From Prevotellaceae bacterium (lineage in GTDB: Bacteria; Bacteroidota; Bacteroidia; Bacteroidales; Paludibacteraceae), in assembly GCA_031290375.1 (NCBI GenBank), contig JAITNR010000008.1, forward strand, positions 1 through 9,684: DNA of 9,684 bases, read 5' to 3'. The notes below the pieces were generated by a model, which was given only the letters and a program-made list of their open reading frames with translations, did no database searches and was not told where the DNA came from. The position numbers and the translations under genes are program-made. Each line of letters opens with the position of its first letter. Within the stretch, counting starts at the first letter, position 1. Positions 1-6,679 of the stretch are shown in pieces.

Positions 1-48
1 AGCCTATAATACAAATTTTAGAAAAAAACTGACATCTCAAATCAACTG

Positions 49-80
49 CAAAGGTAAAAAATAAATTGAAAAAATGCAAA
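49..80 (-). promoter_or_regulatory. Leftward Bacteroidetes-type promoter for a gene beyond the left edge
   Basis: Read on the minus strand, bases 56-49 are TACCTTTG, a perfect match to the Bacteroidetes -7 box TAnnTTTG. Bases 80-77 are TTTG, matching the -33 element, with 20 bases between them, which is the expected spacing. Transcription would run left and leave the window within about 45 bases, so the gene it serves is not visible. The 14 bases around the -7 box (44-57) recur exactly at the licD promoter near the right end. Confidence 0.6.
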
Positions 81-191
81 TAGTTTTTACAAAATAAAAA
101 GGGGGGTGTTAAACTAAGATACAAAAAATAAATAGTCGTTCCTTATAATCGTAGTAATCATTTAATTTTCAATAAAATAAGTTCAAAAAAG

Positions 192-223
192 TTTGGTATT
201 TCCCACCAATTTTAGTGCCTTTG
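192..223 (+). promoter_or_regulatory. Candidate rightward promoter, TTTG-N20-TGCCTTTG
   Basis: TTTG at 192-195 is followed after 20 bases by TGCCTTTG at 216-223. This copies the spacing of the leftward promoter at 49-80 and differs from the -7 consensus TAnnTTTG only at its second base. Transcription would begin near 230. No long reading frame follows before the terminator hairpin at 455-484. The match is imperfect, and in AT-rich DNA such a pair can arise by chance. Confidence 0.35.
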
Positions 224-229
224 CAGCCT

Positions 230-484
230 AAAAACCGGAAAATTATGTTAGGAAAATTGGCTTAATAGTCAAAAGTGAGTCACGAAGATTTTACTAATAG
301 TCTGAATATATGGCACTTGAAATGGAATGATTTTTTGCTTGAACGGAGTATTTCCGAAACAACAGGAAAAAAGATTTTTACGCACAAAAAATTGAGAAGC
401 GCCTGTCGAAGCATAAACTGTTTTTAAGGCATAAACTTACCGGCATATATGCAAAAAAGAGTTGTCTAATTAAACAACTCTTTT
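230..484 (+). ncRNA. Possible small non-coding RNA or short leader transcript (hypothetical)
   Basis: This stretch of about 255 bases lies between a candidate promoter (192-223) and a strong terminator-like hairpin (455-484). It has stop codons in all rightward frames. The longest ATG-initiated rightward frame I found is a 22-residue one at 327-395 (starting MIFCLNGVF), without a clear ribosome binding site. A 9-base direct repeat GCATAAACT occurs at 411-419 and 429-437, and a palindrome GCATATATGC sits at 443-452 just before the hairpin. I do not recognise any known RNA family. It could equally be decayed intergenic DNA in which the hairpin serves something else. Confidence 0.2.
455..484. 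terminator. Perfect 11-bp stem terminator-like hairpin
   Basis: AAAAGAGTTGT at 455-465 pairs perfectly with ACAACTCTTTT at 474-484 around an 8-base loop. Read rightward the stem ends in TTTT. Read leftward it is followed by a run of six T, so it could stop transcription from either side and is stronger leftward. There is no annotated gene within 270 bases on the right or visible on the left, so what it terminates is unclear. A short RNA starting near 230 is one possibility. Confidence 0.6.
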
Positions 485-622
485 GAAAAAAACAGCCTGA
501 ATTATGTCCTCTTGAGTTAGTACAGGGCATTTTTAGCCTAAAATCTCCATTACACCGTCTTTGTTTTTTATGTAAAAGGCAATTAATCAAAATAAATGTT
601 AAATATCCGTAATTTCGTTTTT

Positions 623-655
623 TTAACTTTGAAAACAGTTAATATTCAAAGTTAA
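623..655. promoter_or_regulatory. 11-bp inverted repeat holding two facing -7 boxes
   Basis: TTAACTTTGAA at 623-633 is repeated in perfect inverse as TTCAAAGTTAA at 645-655, with 11 bases between. Each arm contains TAACTTTG, a perfect TAnnTTTG -7 box: rightward at 624-631, leftward at 647-654. Neither has a convincing TTTG -33 element at the usual distance. The dyad lies about 110 bases upstream of the moxR start, so it may be an operator or part of the operon's promoter region. The pairing may also be a by-product of two facing promoter motifs. Confidence 0.4.
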
Positions 656-660
656 TTTTT

Positions 661-668
661 TAATTTTG
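661..668 (+). promoter_or_regulatory. Candidate -7 box for the moxR operon
   Basis: TAATTTTG at 661-668 fits TAnnTTTG exactly and lies directly after the inverted repeat at 623-655. A start near 675 would give an untranslated leader of about 90 bases before the ATG at 763. The -33 region at the usual 19-20 base spacing reads GTTA or AGTT rather than TTTG, so this is uncertain, and the box at 624-631 is a rival. Confidence 0.35.
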
Positions 669-762
669 CACTTTGAAAATAAAAGGACAGACAGCATACG
701 GTCAGACGACTAAAAAAAGCAGTCTATACCTGATACCAACATCAAAAATATATAAATAATTT

Positions 763-1758
763 ATGAATGAAACTATTGACATAAGGGAACTTAACGAGCG
801 GATTGAGCGACAAAGCACATTTGTGGATACGCTTGTGATGGGTATGAACCAAAAAATTGTGGGGCAAAAGCACCTTGTAGAGTCGCTCCTGATAGGGTTG
901 CTCTCTGACGGGCATATTTTGCTTGAAGGCGTGCCCGGACTTGCCAAAACATTGGCAATCAAAACATTGGCAGAACTGATTGATGCCGATTTCAATCGCA
1001 TTCAATTTACGCCCGATTTGTTGCCCGCCGATGTAGTGGGAACGATGATTTACAGTCAAAAAAATGAGGAGTTTCACGTAAAAAAAGGTCCAATTTTTTC
1101 CAACTTTATCCTTGCGGACGAAATCAACCGTGCCCCTGCCAAAGTGCAGAGTGCCCTGCTCGAAGCTATGCAGGAGAGGCAGGTGTCCATCGGTGAAGAA
1201 ACCTTCAAATTGCCCTCGCCATTTTTGGTGCTTGCAACGCAAAACCCTATCGAACAGGAAGGGACATACCCTCTACCTGAGGCACAAGTGGATAGATTTA
1301 TGCTAAAAGTTGTGGTTGATTACCCAAAGAAAGAGGAGGAAAAACTGATTATCCGTCAAAATATGAATATTGAGCAGAGTCAAATAAAGCCTGTGATAGA
1401 CACCAATGCAATTGTTGAGGCTCGAAAACTTATACGCGAAGTTTATATGGACGAGAAAATTGAACGTTATATAATTGATATTGTATTCGCTACTCGTTTC
1501 CCTGATGAATACGGCTTGAAAAAACTCAAGGGAATGATTTCATTTGGCGGCTCGCCTCGTGCCTCCATCAATCTGGCGTTGGCGGCAAAAGCGTATTCGT
1601 TTATCAGACGTAAAGGATACGTTGTACCTGAGGATATTCGTGCAGTTACGCACGATGTTTTGCGACACAGAATTGGACTTACCTACGAGGCTGAGGCAAA
1701 CAATATAACATCCGAAGATATTATATATGAGATACTTAATGCTATAGAAGTGCCCTAA
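763..1758 (+). CDS. MoxR-family AAA+ ATPase
   Basis: This 331-residue protein has the full set of MoxR signatures. It has a Walker A motif GVPGLAKT at residues 56-63, a Walker B LADE at 117-120 followed by INRAP, sensor 1 ATQNP at 158-162, the conserved LPEAQVDRF at 171-179 and a sensor 2 region GGSPRA at 262-267. The length is normal for the family. MoxR ATPases are cytoplasmic chaperone-like machines thought to act with von Willebrand A (VWA) domain proteins to assemble or activate partner complexes. Here the partner is most likely the DUF58 protein encoded 76 bases downstream. The ATG at 763 is preceded by an AT-rich leader without a Shine-Dalgarno sequence, as is usual in Bacteroidetes, and all motifs lie well inside. 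The exact cellular role is not known from sequence. Confidence 0.95.
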   Translation: MNETIDIRELNERIERQSTFVDTLVMGMNQKIVGQKHLVESLLIGLLSDGHILLEGVPGLAKTLAIKTLAELIDADFNRIQFTPDLLPADVVGTMIYSQKNEEFHVKKGPIFSNFILADEINRAPAKVQSALLEAMQERQVSIGEETFKLPSPFLVLATQNPIEQEGTYPLPEAQVDRFMLKVVVDYPKKEEEKLIIRQNMNIEQSQIKPVIDTNAIVEARKLIREVYMDEKIERYIIDIVFATRFPDEYGLKKLKGMISFGGSPRASINLALAAKAYSFIRRKGYVVPEDIRAVTHDVLRHRIGLTYEAEANNITSEDIIYEILNAIEVP

Positions 1759-1834
1759 TAATAATTGAATAATTGGATAACGGAATAGTAGAAAATCAGG
1801 TTGTTCGATTGAACAGTTATCAATTGCTGAATTG

Positions 1835-2704
1835 ATGGAAACCAACGAATTGTTAAAAAAAGTACGGAAAATTGAGATAAAAACACGACGTCTGTCAAAA
1901 AATATTTTTGCAGGCGAATATCACACCGCTTTCAAGGGACGGGGGATGACATTTGCAGAAGTGCGTGAATATCAGTATGGTGATGACGTGCGTTCGATAG
2001 ATTGGAATGTAACAGCTCGCTTTATGCGCCCTTACGTGAAGATTTATGAGGAGGAGCGCGAACTTACTGTTATGCTCCTGGTTGATGTGTCGAAGAGCAA
2101 TACTTTTGGCTCTGTTCAAAATCTGAAAAGCGAGATTGTAAATGAAATAGCCGCAACACTTGCGTTTTCGGCTATTCAAAATAATGATAAAATTGGAGTA
2201 ATTTTCTTTTCAGACAGAATTGAGGAATTTATTCCACCCAAAAAAGGACGTAAACACATACTTTTTATTATTCGCAAACTTATTGATTTTAAGCCTGTCG
2301 GGCAAGGTACTGATATTGAGGTGGCTTTGAAATTTCTCACAAATGTGATAAAAAAGCGTTGTACCGCATTTATTCTGTCCGATTTCATTGCGGCGAACAA
2401 CTATCAGGAAGCAGCTATTGTAGCCAATCGCAAGCACGAACTGGTGAAACTCAGGATTTATGACAGACGAGATGAAGAAATGCCTAACGTTGGGCTAATT
2501 AAATTGAAGGATGCCGAAACTGAGCAGCGTATATGGATTGATACGGCAAATAAAAGGGTTAGAATGCAATATAAAAATTTTTGGAACGAAAAATCGTTGA
2601 TTTCGCAAACAATAATGACCAAAGCCGGTGTCAAGTCACTCGACATCGAAACAGGACAGGATTATGTCAGATTGCTTTTGAGCCTTTTTAGAAGCAAAAA
2701 ATAG
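1835..2704 (+). CDS. DUF58 family protein (VWA-like), MoxR partner
   Basis: Translation from the ATG at 1835 gives 289 residues. A TTG at 1832 is in frame directly before it, but the ATG is the likelier start. The DUF58 core is clear: GRGMTFAEVREYQYGDD at residues 35-51, then RSIDW and TAR at 53-62. A von Willebrand A-like fold follows, with LLVDVSKSN at 81-89 giving a DxSxS metal-site motif (D84, S86, S88), GQGTD at 156-160 and LSDF at 181-184. No membrane segment is seen, so it is probably cytoplasmic. Genes of this family normally follow moxR, as here. The pair is thought to act in folding or activating cell-envelope VWA proteins such as BatA and BatB, but that is inference for this organism. 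The 76-base gap from moxR holds short inverted repeats (for example TGTTC/GAACA) but no clear promoter, so co-transcription is likely. Confidence 0.92.
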   Translation: METNELLKKVRKIEIKTRRLSKNIFAGEYHTAFKGRGMTFAEVREYQYGDDVRSIDWNVTARFMRPYVKIYEEERELTVMLLVDVSKSNTFGSVQNLKSEIVNEIAATLAFSAIQNNDKIGVIFFSDRIEEFIPPKKGRKHILFIIRKLIDFKPVGQGTDIEVALKFLTNVIKKRCTAFILSDFIAANNYQEAAIVANRKHELVKLRIYDRRDEEMPNVGLIKLKDAETEQRIWIDTANKRVRMQYKNFWNEKSLISQTIMTKAGVKSLDIETGQDYVRLLLSLFRSKK

Positions 2705-2726
2705 TGATAAATAGTAAATTAATATT

Positions 2727-3671
2727 TTGAATAACGTGTCATTAAAAATTAAGATTTGTTGTTTTATTCTGCTGATAAACAATGTATTGATGTCAGCACA
2801 AAACTTTACCGTTGAGGCGAAAATCGACTCGACAATGATTCTTATCGGCGAGCAGTGTAATCTGACTTTTGAAATATCCCAACAGCCTGATACAAAAATA
2901 GTTACACCACTATTTATTGATTCCATTGTCAAAGGAATTGAAATTGTATCATGCAAATTTGACACAATAAAAAATCCGGATAACTATTTAATTGTCAGGC
3001 AAAAATATGTAATAACCTCGTTTGATTCGGCTCTTTACTATATACCTGAATTTAAGTTTGCCTGTGGAATGGACACCATTCTTAGCAACAGTCTTTCGTT
3101 AAAGGTAGTCTCCATACCGATTGACACAACTCAGCAAGAGATTTCGATTGCCGACATCAAACCCATTGTCAAAGCACCTTTTGATTGGGTATTAGTATTT
3201 AAAATTTTTCTCATCGTAGTGATTTGTTTATTTATAATTGCCTTATTTATATTTATTTATATCTATTTTTTCAAAAAGGAACCTAAAAAAGAGGAAGAAA
3301 AAGCACCTGCAATCACCAAGTTACCTCATGAAATCGCTTTAGAAAAACTTGAGGAAATCCGTCTGGAAAAAATTTGGCAGCATGGCAAAACCAAAGAGTA
3401 TTACACACAAATTACCGATGTACTGCGTGAGTATATCGAAAAGCGTTTTTTGGTCAATACCCTTGAAAAAACGTCCTATGAAATTATTGATTCTCTGCAA
3501 TTTGCCCGAAAAGAATATTTTGAGCAAGTTCTTAACATGCAAAAAATACTAATCACATCCGATTTGGTAAAATTTGCCAAATTGATACCCGACTTCAACT
3601 CCCATACCACCGTTCTGAACAACGCAGTGGAGTTCGTAAAAGAAACGCAATTAACAGAGAACAACGAGTAA
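2727..3671 (+). CDS. Bat-operon single-pass membrane protein (DUF4381/BatD-like)
   Basis: This 314-residue protein begins 22 bases after the DUF58 gene. Residues 1-25 look like a signal peptide (basic KIK, then CCFILLINNVLM, ending SAQ). Residues 26-150 form a probable periplasmic beta-rich domain. One long hydrophobic span follows at about 153-182, then a highly charged stretch KKEPKKEEEK. A cytoplasmic helical domain comes last, with PHEIALEKLEEI, EYYTQITDVLREYIEKRF and TSYEIIDSL at about 200-257. This layout fits the membrane protein between DUF58 and BatA in Bacteroidetes Bat operons (DUF4381-like). It may link the MoxR/DUF58 pair to the membrane. No ATG lies at the front: TTG at 2727 or GTG at 2736 would start it, whereas the first ATG (2790) would remove the signal peptide. 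The family name is moderately sure; the reading frame is sure. Confidence 0.75.
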   Translation: MNNVSLKIKICCFILLINNVLMSAQNFTVEAKIDSTMILIGEQCNLTFEISQQPDTKIVTPLFIDSIVKGIEIVSCKFDTIKNPDNYLIVRQKYVITSFDSALYYIPEFKFACGMDTILSNSLSLKVVSIPIDTTQQEISIADIKPIVKAPFDWVLVFKIFLIVVICLFIIALFIFIYIYFFKKEPKKEEEKAPAITKLPHEIALEKLEEIRLEKIWQHGKTKEYYTQITDVLREYIEKRFLVNTLEKTSYEIIDSLQFARKEYFEQVLNMQKILITSDLVKFAKLIPDFNSHTTVLNNAVEFVKETQLTENNE

Positions 3672-3712
3672 ACGTTTCTTGAAATTAAAAAATGAATTGA
3701 TATTTTGAGAAA
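3672..3712. other. Convergent intergenic gap between the Bat-type operon and fcl
   Basis: Only 41 bases separate two gene ends that point at each other. There is no strong bidirectional terminator. Weak candidates are an 8-bp inverted repeat AAGAAACG (3640-3647) with CGTTTCTT (3673-3680), which reaches into the upstream gene, and a 5-bp stem TTGAT (3697-3701) with ATCAA (3712-3716) overlapping the fcl stop. Leftward, the first could be followed by a few T. Transcripts from the two operons may therefore overlap at their 3' ends. Confidence 0.35.
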
Positions 3713-4639
3713 TCAAAAAAGATGCTCCAGATACCAGCGATAGACTTCTGAAATCCCTTCTTTGAGCGAAGTCTTATGTTTCCAGCCACTGTTATGCAAC
3801 CGACTTACATCTAACAATTTACGAGGAGTGCCGTCAGGTTTTGAAGTGTCATAAATCATTTTTCCGTTATAGGTGACAACCTCTTTTATCATAAGTGCCA
3901 GTTCATTGATAGTTAAATCTTCTCCCATTCCAACGTTGACGTGTATCTCTTCGGAATAGTTTAACATCAAATGCAATAGTGCATCGGCTAAGTCGTCAAC
4001 ATAAAGAAATTCCCTGAGAGGCGTTCCCGTGCCCCAAATCACAACTTCGGGCAAATTATTTACTTTCGCCTCGTGAAATTTTCGGATAAGAGCCGGCAAA
4101 ACATGCGATGAATTCAAGTCAAAGTTATCATTTATTCCATACAAATTTGTCGGCATTGCCGAAATAAAATCACAACCGTATTGTCTGCGGTAAAATTTAC
4201 ACAATTCCAAGCCCGAAATTTTGGCAATTGCGTACGCTTCATTCGTCTGTTCCAACGTTCCCGTTAGCAGATACTCCTCCTTAACAGGCTGTTGAGCCAT
4301 TTTGGGATAGATGCAGGAACTGCCCAGAAAGAGCAGTTTCTTAACACCGTTCAGATATGCCGAATGAATGATATTAAAGGCAATCATCGTATTGTTGTAA
4401 ATAAATTCCGCCGGAAAAGTGTTGTTGGCGTGAATGCCACCTACTTTTGCCGCTGCAAGAAAAACATATTGCGGTTTTTCTTCTGCAAAAAATTTATTTA
4501 CAGCACTTTGATTGCACAAATCAAGTTCTTTTGACGTGCGTAAAATCAAATTTTCATAACCGTTTTTTCTTAAAGTTCTGACAATAGCCGAACCAACCAA
4601 GCCGTTATGCCCTGCAATATAGATTTTTGATTTGTTCAT
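3713..4639 (-). CDS. fcl: GDP-L-fucose synthase
   Basis: The 308-residue protein is an NADPH-dependent short-chain dehydrogenase of the epimerase type. It turns GDP-4-keto-6-deoxy-mannose into GDP-L-fucose by 3,5-epimerisation and 4-reduction. The nucleotide-binding motif is AGHNGLVGSA at residues 9-18. The catalytic set matches the numbering of the E. coli enzyme: S107 and C109 in GSSCIYP, Y136 and K140 in YAIAK, and H179 in SSHVLPALIRKF. PTNLYG at 163-168 and REFLYVDDLA are also typical. The length is normal and no key residue is missing. The gene follows gmd by 28 bases, and AAAGGA about nine bases before the ATG is a good ribosome binding site, unusual in this window. It is the last gene of the leftward cluster. 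The name wcaG is also used for this enzyme. Confidence 0.96.
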   Translation of the reverse strand: MNKSKIYIAGHNGLVGSAIVRTLRKNGYENLILRTSKELDLCNQSAVNKFFAEEKPQYVFLAAAKVGGIHANNTFPAEFIYNNTMIAFNIIHSAYLNGVKKLLFLGSSCIYPKMAQQPVKEEYLLTGTLEQTNEAYAIAKISGLELCKFYRRQYGCDFISAMPTNLYGINDNFDLNSSHVLPALIRKFHEAKVNNLPEVVIWGTGTPLREFLYVDDLADALLHLMLNYSEEIHVNVGMGEDLTINELALMIKEVVTYNGKMIYDTSKPDGTPRKLLDVSRLHNSGWKHKTSLKEGISEVYRWYLEHLF

Positions 4640-4667
4640 ATTGTAAAGTCCTTTGCTGATTGATGGA

Positions 4668-5726
4668 TTAAATACGTTGTACTGTTTTCATATCGTGCTG
4701 CACCATTAGTTTTACCAGTTCCTCAAACGGCGTTTTAGTTGGATTCCAACCCAAAAGATTTTTTGCCTTTGTCGGATTGCCCAAGAGTTGTTCCACCTCT
4801 GCTGGACGAAAATATTGCGGGTCAACTTCAATTAATATTTTCCCTGTTTTTGTATCAATACCCTTTTCATTTTCGTTTTTTCCTTCCCAGCGCAAATTTA
4901 TGCCTGCTTCGGCGAAAGCCAATTGGCAAAACTCTCTGACAGAGTGCATTTCGCCCGTTGCGATAACAAAATCTTCCGGCTTGCTGTTCTGCAAAATCAG
5001 CCACATACATTCAACGTAGTCTTTGGCATAGCCCCAATCTCTGAGTGCGTTGAGGTTCCCGAGGTAGAGTTTTTGCTGCAAGTTTTGCACAATTCGTGCT
5101 ACAGCCAAAGTGATTTTCCGCGTTACAAAAGTTTCTCCTCTCCGCTCGCTTTCGTGGTTGAAAAGAATGCCATTGGCAGCGTACATTCCGTAAGCCTCGC
5201 GGTAGTTTTTCGTAATCCAGAAACCGTACATTTTTGCCACACCATAAGGCGAACGCGGATAAAACGGCGTTGTTTCACTCTGTGGTACTTCCATCACTTT
5301 CCCATATAATTCTGAGGTTGAGGCTTGATAAATTCTTGTTTTTTTTTCTATTTGTAAAATTCTTACAGCCTCCAATACTCTTAACGTTCCGATTGCATCG
5401 GTTTCTGCGGTATATTCAGGCACATCAAACGAAACCTTGACATGCGACTGGGCAGCAAGATTGTATATTTCGTCGGGTTGCACCTGTTGAATAATTCTGA
5501 TAAGCGAACTTGAGTCGGTCATATCGCCGTAATGTAGATTGATAAGCCGTTTACGACTCATATCTTTTACCCATTCATCAAAATAGAGGTGTTCAATTCT
5601 ACCTGTGTTGAATGTCGAAGAACGCCGCATAATGCCGTGAACTTCATACCCTTTCTCAATCAAAAATTCAGCCAGATAAGAACCGTCCTGTCCTGTAATT
5701 CCTGTAATCAACGCTGTTTTATTCAT
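4668..5726 (-). CDS. gmd: GDP-mannose 4,6-dehydratase
   Basis: This 352-residue short-chain dehydrogenase carries out the first step from GDP-D-mannose to GDP-L-fucose, forming GDP-4-keto-6-deoxy-mannose in the cytoplasm. It has the NADP-binding GITGQDGSYLAEFL at residues 9-22 and the family hallmark RRSSTFNTGRI at 34-44. The catalytic STSELYG lies at 136-142 and YGVAK at 161-165 (Y161, K165). NHESERRGETFVTRKI at 190-205 and the late FRPAEVEQLLG are also present. Length and motifs are normal. It lies 39 bases after the GT2 gene and before fcl, so the two donor-making enzymes are made together. A run of nine A in the coding strand (bases 5339-5347, residues 127-130) is a possible slippage site. 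GDP-mannose supply genes (manB, manC) are not in the window. Confidence 0.97.
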   Translation of the reverse strand: MNKTALITGITGQDGSYLAEFLIEKGYEVHGIMRRSSTFNTGRIEHLYFDEWVKDMSRKRLINLHYGDMTDSSSLIRIIQQVQPDEIYNLAAQSHVKVSFDVPEYTAETDAIGTLRVLEAVRILQIEKKTRIYQASTSELYGKVMEVPQSETTPFYPRSPYGVAKMYGFWITKNYREAYGMYAANGILFNHESERRGETFVTRKITLAVARIVQNLQQKLYLGNLNALRDWGYAKDYVECMWLILQNSKPEDFVIATGEMHSVREFCQLAFAEAGINLRWEGKNENEKGIDTKTGKILIEVDPQYFRPAEVEQLLGNPTKAKNLLGWNPTKTPFEELVKLMVQHDMKTVQRI

Positions 5727-5760
5727 AATAAATATACGATAATCATTAAATATTTTTATA

Positions 5761-5768
5761 CAAAGTTA
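5761..5768 (-). promoter_or_regulatory. Possible internal promoter for gmd-fcl (-7 box)
   Basis: On the minus strand bases 5768-5761 read TAACTTTG, a perfect TAnnTTTG box, 34 bases before the gmd ATG. Its first three bases are the TAA stop of the upstream glycosyltransferase. The nearest TTTTG lies only about 12 bases upstream, too close for a normal -33 element, so the call rests on the -7 box alone. If real, it would let gmd and fcl be made apart from the transferases. Confidence 0.35.
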
Positions 5769-6674
5769 ATGTTTTTTTTGCAAAAGTCCTTTTGTAACGT
5801 TCCAGCGAAAAAGTATTAGTATGAAGCCTTTTTGTGGAGAAAGCCGCAAAATATAAAACAAACAAAGTACCACAGACGCCGCCCATTTAACCCCTTCGGC
5901 AAGTAGGCGTTTGAGATATTTTGTTTTGGAAAGTTCCAGGGTACGCAGTCGTTCGCTTTGCCCAATGGAGTAGGTTAGCCGATTAAAATAATATTTGGAC
6001 AGTTTGGAGGATGGAATAATATGGTATAGTATGGCATCAGGCAAATAGTAAAATTTCATTCCTGCATTGGTCATTTTGTCAAAAATATCTTTTTCTTCTG
6101 CTCCGACAAGGCTATTGCCTCTACGTCCCAAATTCACATTGAACAAGCCTGTTGTATAGAATACTTTTTTGCGATAGGCTGCATTTCCTCCTCCGGGGAA
6201 TTTACCTTTGGTAAATTTCTTGATTTTTTCGCCATGGTATAAATAACCTGTCAAAAGTACTTTGATGTAATGAGAAAACCATTTAGGTTCTTCAGTTTCG
6301 TAAACAGGAATAATAGCACCACCTGCTGCCATTGCCTCAGGATTTTTTTCAAAGAAACAAGAATATGTTTGCAGGTACTTTGCGTTTACTGTTGCATCAT
6401 CATCCACATAAACCAAAATGTCGCCTTGCGCTTCTTCTATTCCGCGGTTACGGGCATATGATAAACCTTGGTTGCGTTCCTCAAAATAACGGAACTGAAT
6501 GCCAGAATAATCCTGCGCAAAACAGCTACATTCAGCTTTGGTACTGTCAGTGCTGTTGTTATTTACCAATACAATTTCATAATTTTCTGTTGAAAAATCG
6601 TTATCAGCAATACTCTTCAGTACATTGTAGATGTATTTGTCGCGGTTGTATGTGCAAATGATAATACTTAACAT
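5766..6674 (-). CDS. GT2 family glycosyltransferase, membrane-associated C-terminus
   Basis: A 302-residue GT-A fold family 2 glycosyltransferase. The N-terminal nucleotide-sugar site reads SIIICTYNRDKYI at residues 3-15, then LVNNNSTDST at 36-45 and NQGLSYARNRGI at 68-79. The metal-binding DxD region is YVDDDA at 89-94, and GAEEKDIF at 191-198 fits the acidic catalytic-base region. Basic residues and hydrophobic stretches near 264-277 and 283-290 suggest the C-terminus touches the inner membrane. Donor and acceptor sugars cannot be told from sequence. It starts five bases after the other GT2 gene, so they are surely co-transcribed, and probably builds the glycan that GT11 fucosylates. The gene ends in a run of eight A (5772-5779) just before the stop. 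Confidence 0.9.
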   Translation of the reverse strand: MLSIIICTYNRDKYIYNVLKSIADNDFSTENYEIVLVNNNSTDSTKAECSCFAQDYSGIQFRYFEERNQGLSYARNRGIEEAQGDILVYVDDDATVNAKYLQTYSCFFEKNPEAMAAGGAIIPVYETEEPKWFSHYIKVLLTGYLYHGEKIKKFTKGKFPGGGNAAYRKKVFYTTGLFNVNLGRRGNSLVGAEEKDIFDKMTNAGMKFYYLPDAILYHIIPSSKLSKYYFNRLTYSIGQSERLRTLELSKTKYLKRLLAEGVKWAASVVLCLFYILRLSPQKGFILILFRWNVTKGLLQKKH

Positions 6675-6679
6675 AAGAA

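Noticed and set aside
101..106. Run of six G as a phase-variable tract
   Set aside because: It is short, lies outside any gene and is not between promoter elements, so there is no reason to suspect switching.
378..590. 70-codon leftward frame upstream of the moxR operon
   Set aside because: It runs straight through the perfect hairpin at 455-484, is rich in cysteine and unusual residues, has no family resemblance and no promoter. It looks like chance.
742..1242. 166-codon leftward frame opposite moxR
   Set aside because: It is the mirror of a well-conserved AAA+ gene whose motifs are all on the other strand.
1810..1834. Small inverted repeats between moxR and the DUF58 gene as a terminator
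   Set aside because: Stems are only about five base pairs and no T-run follows; the two genes are functionally linked and likely co-transcribed.
4923..5309. 128-codon rightward frame inside gmd
   Set aside because: It is antisense to conserved Gmd motifs and shows no recognisable domain.
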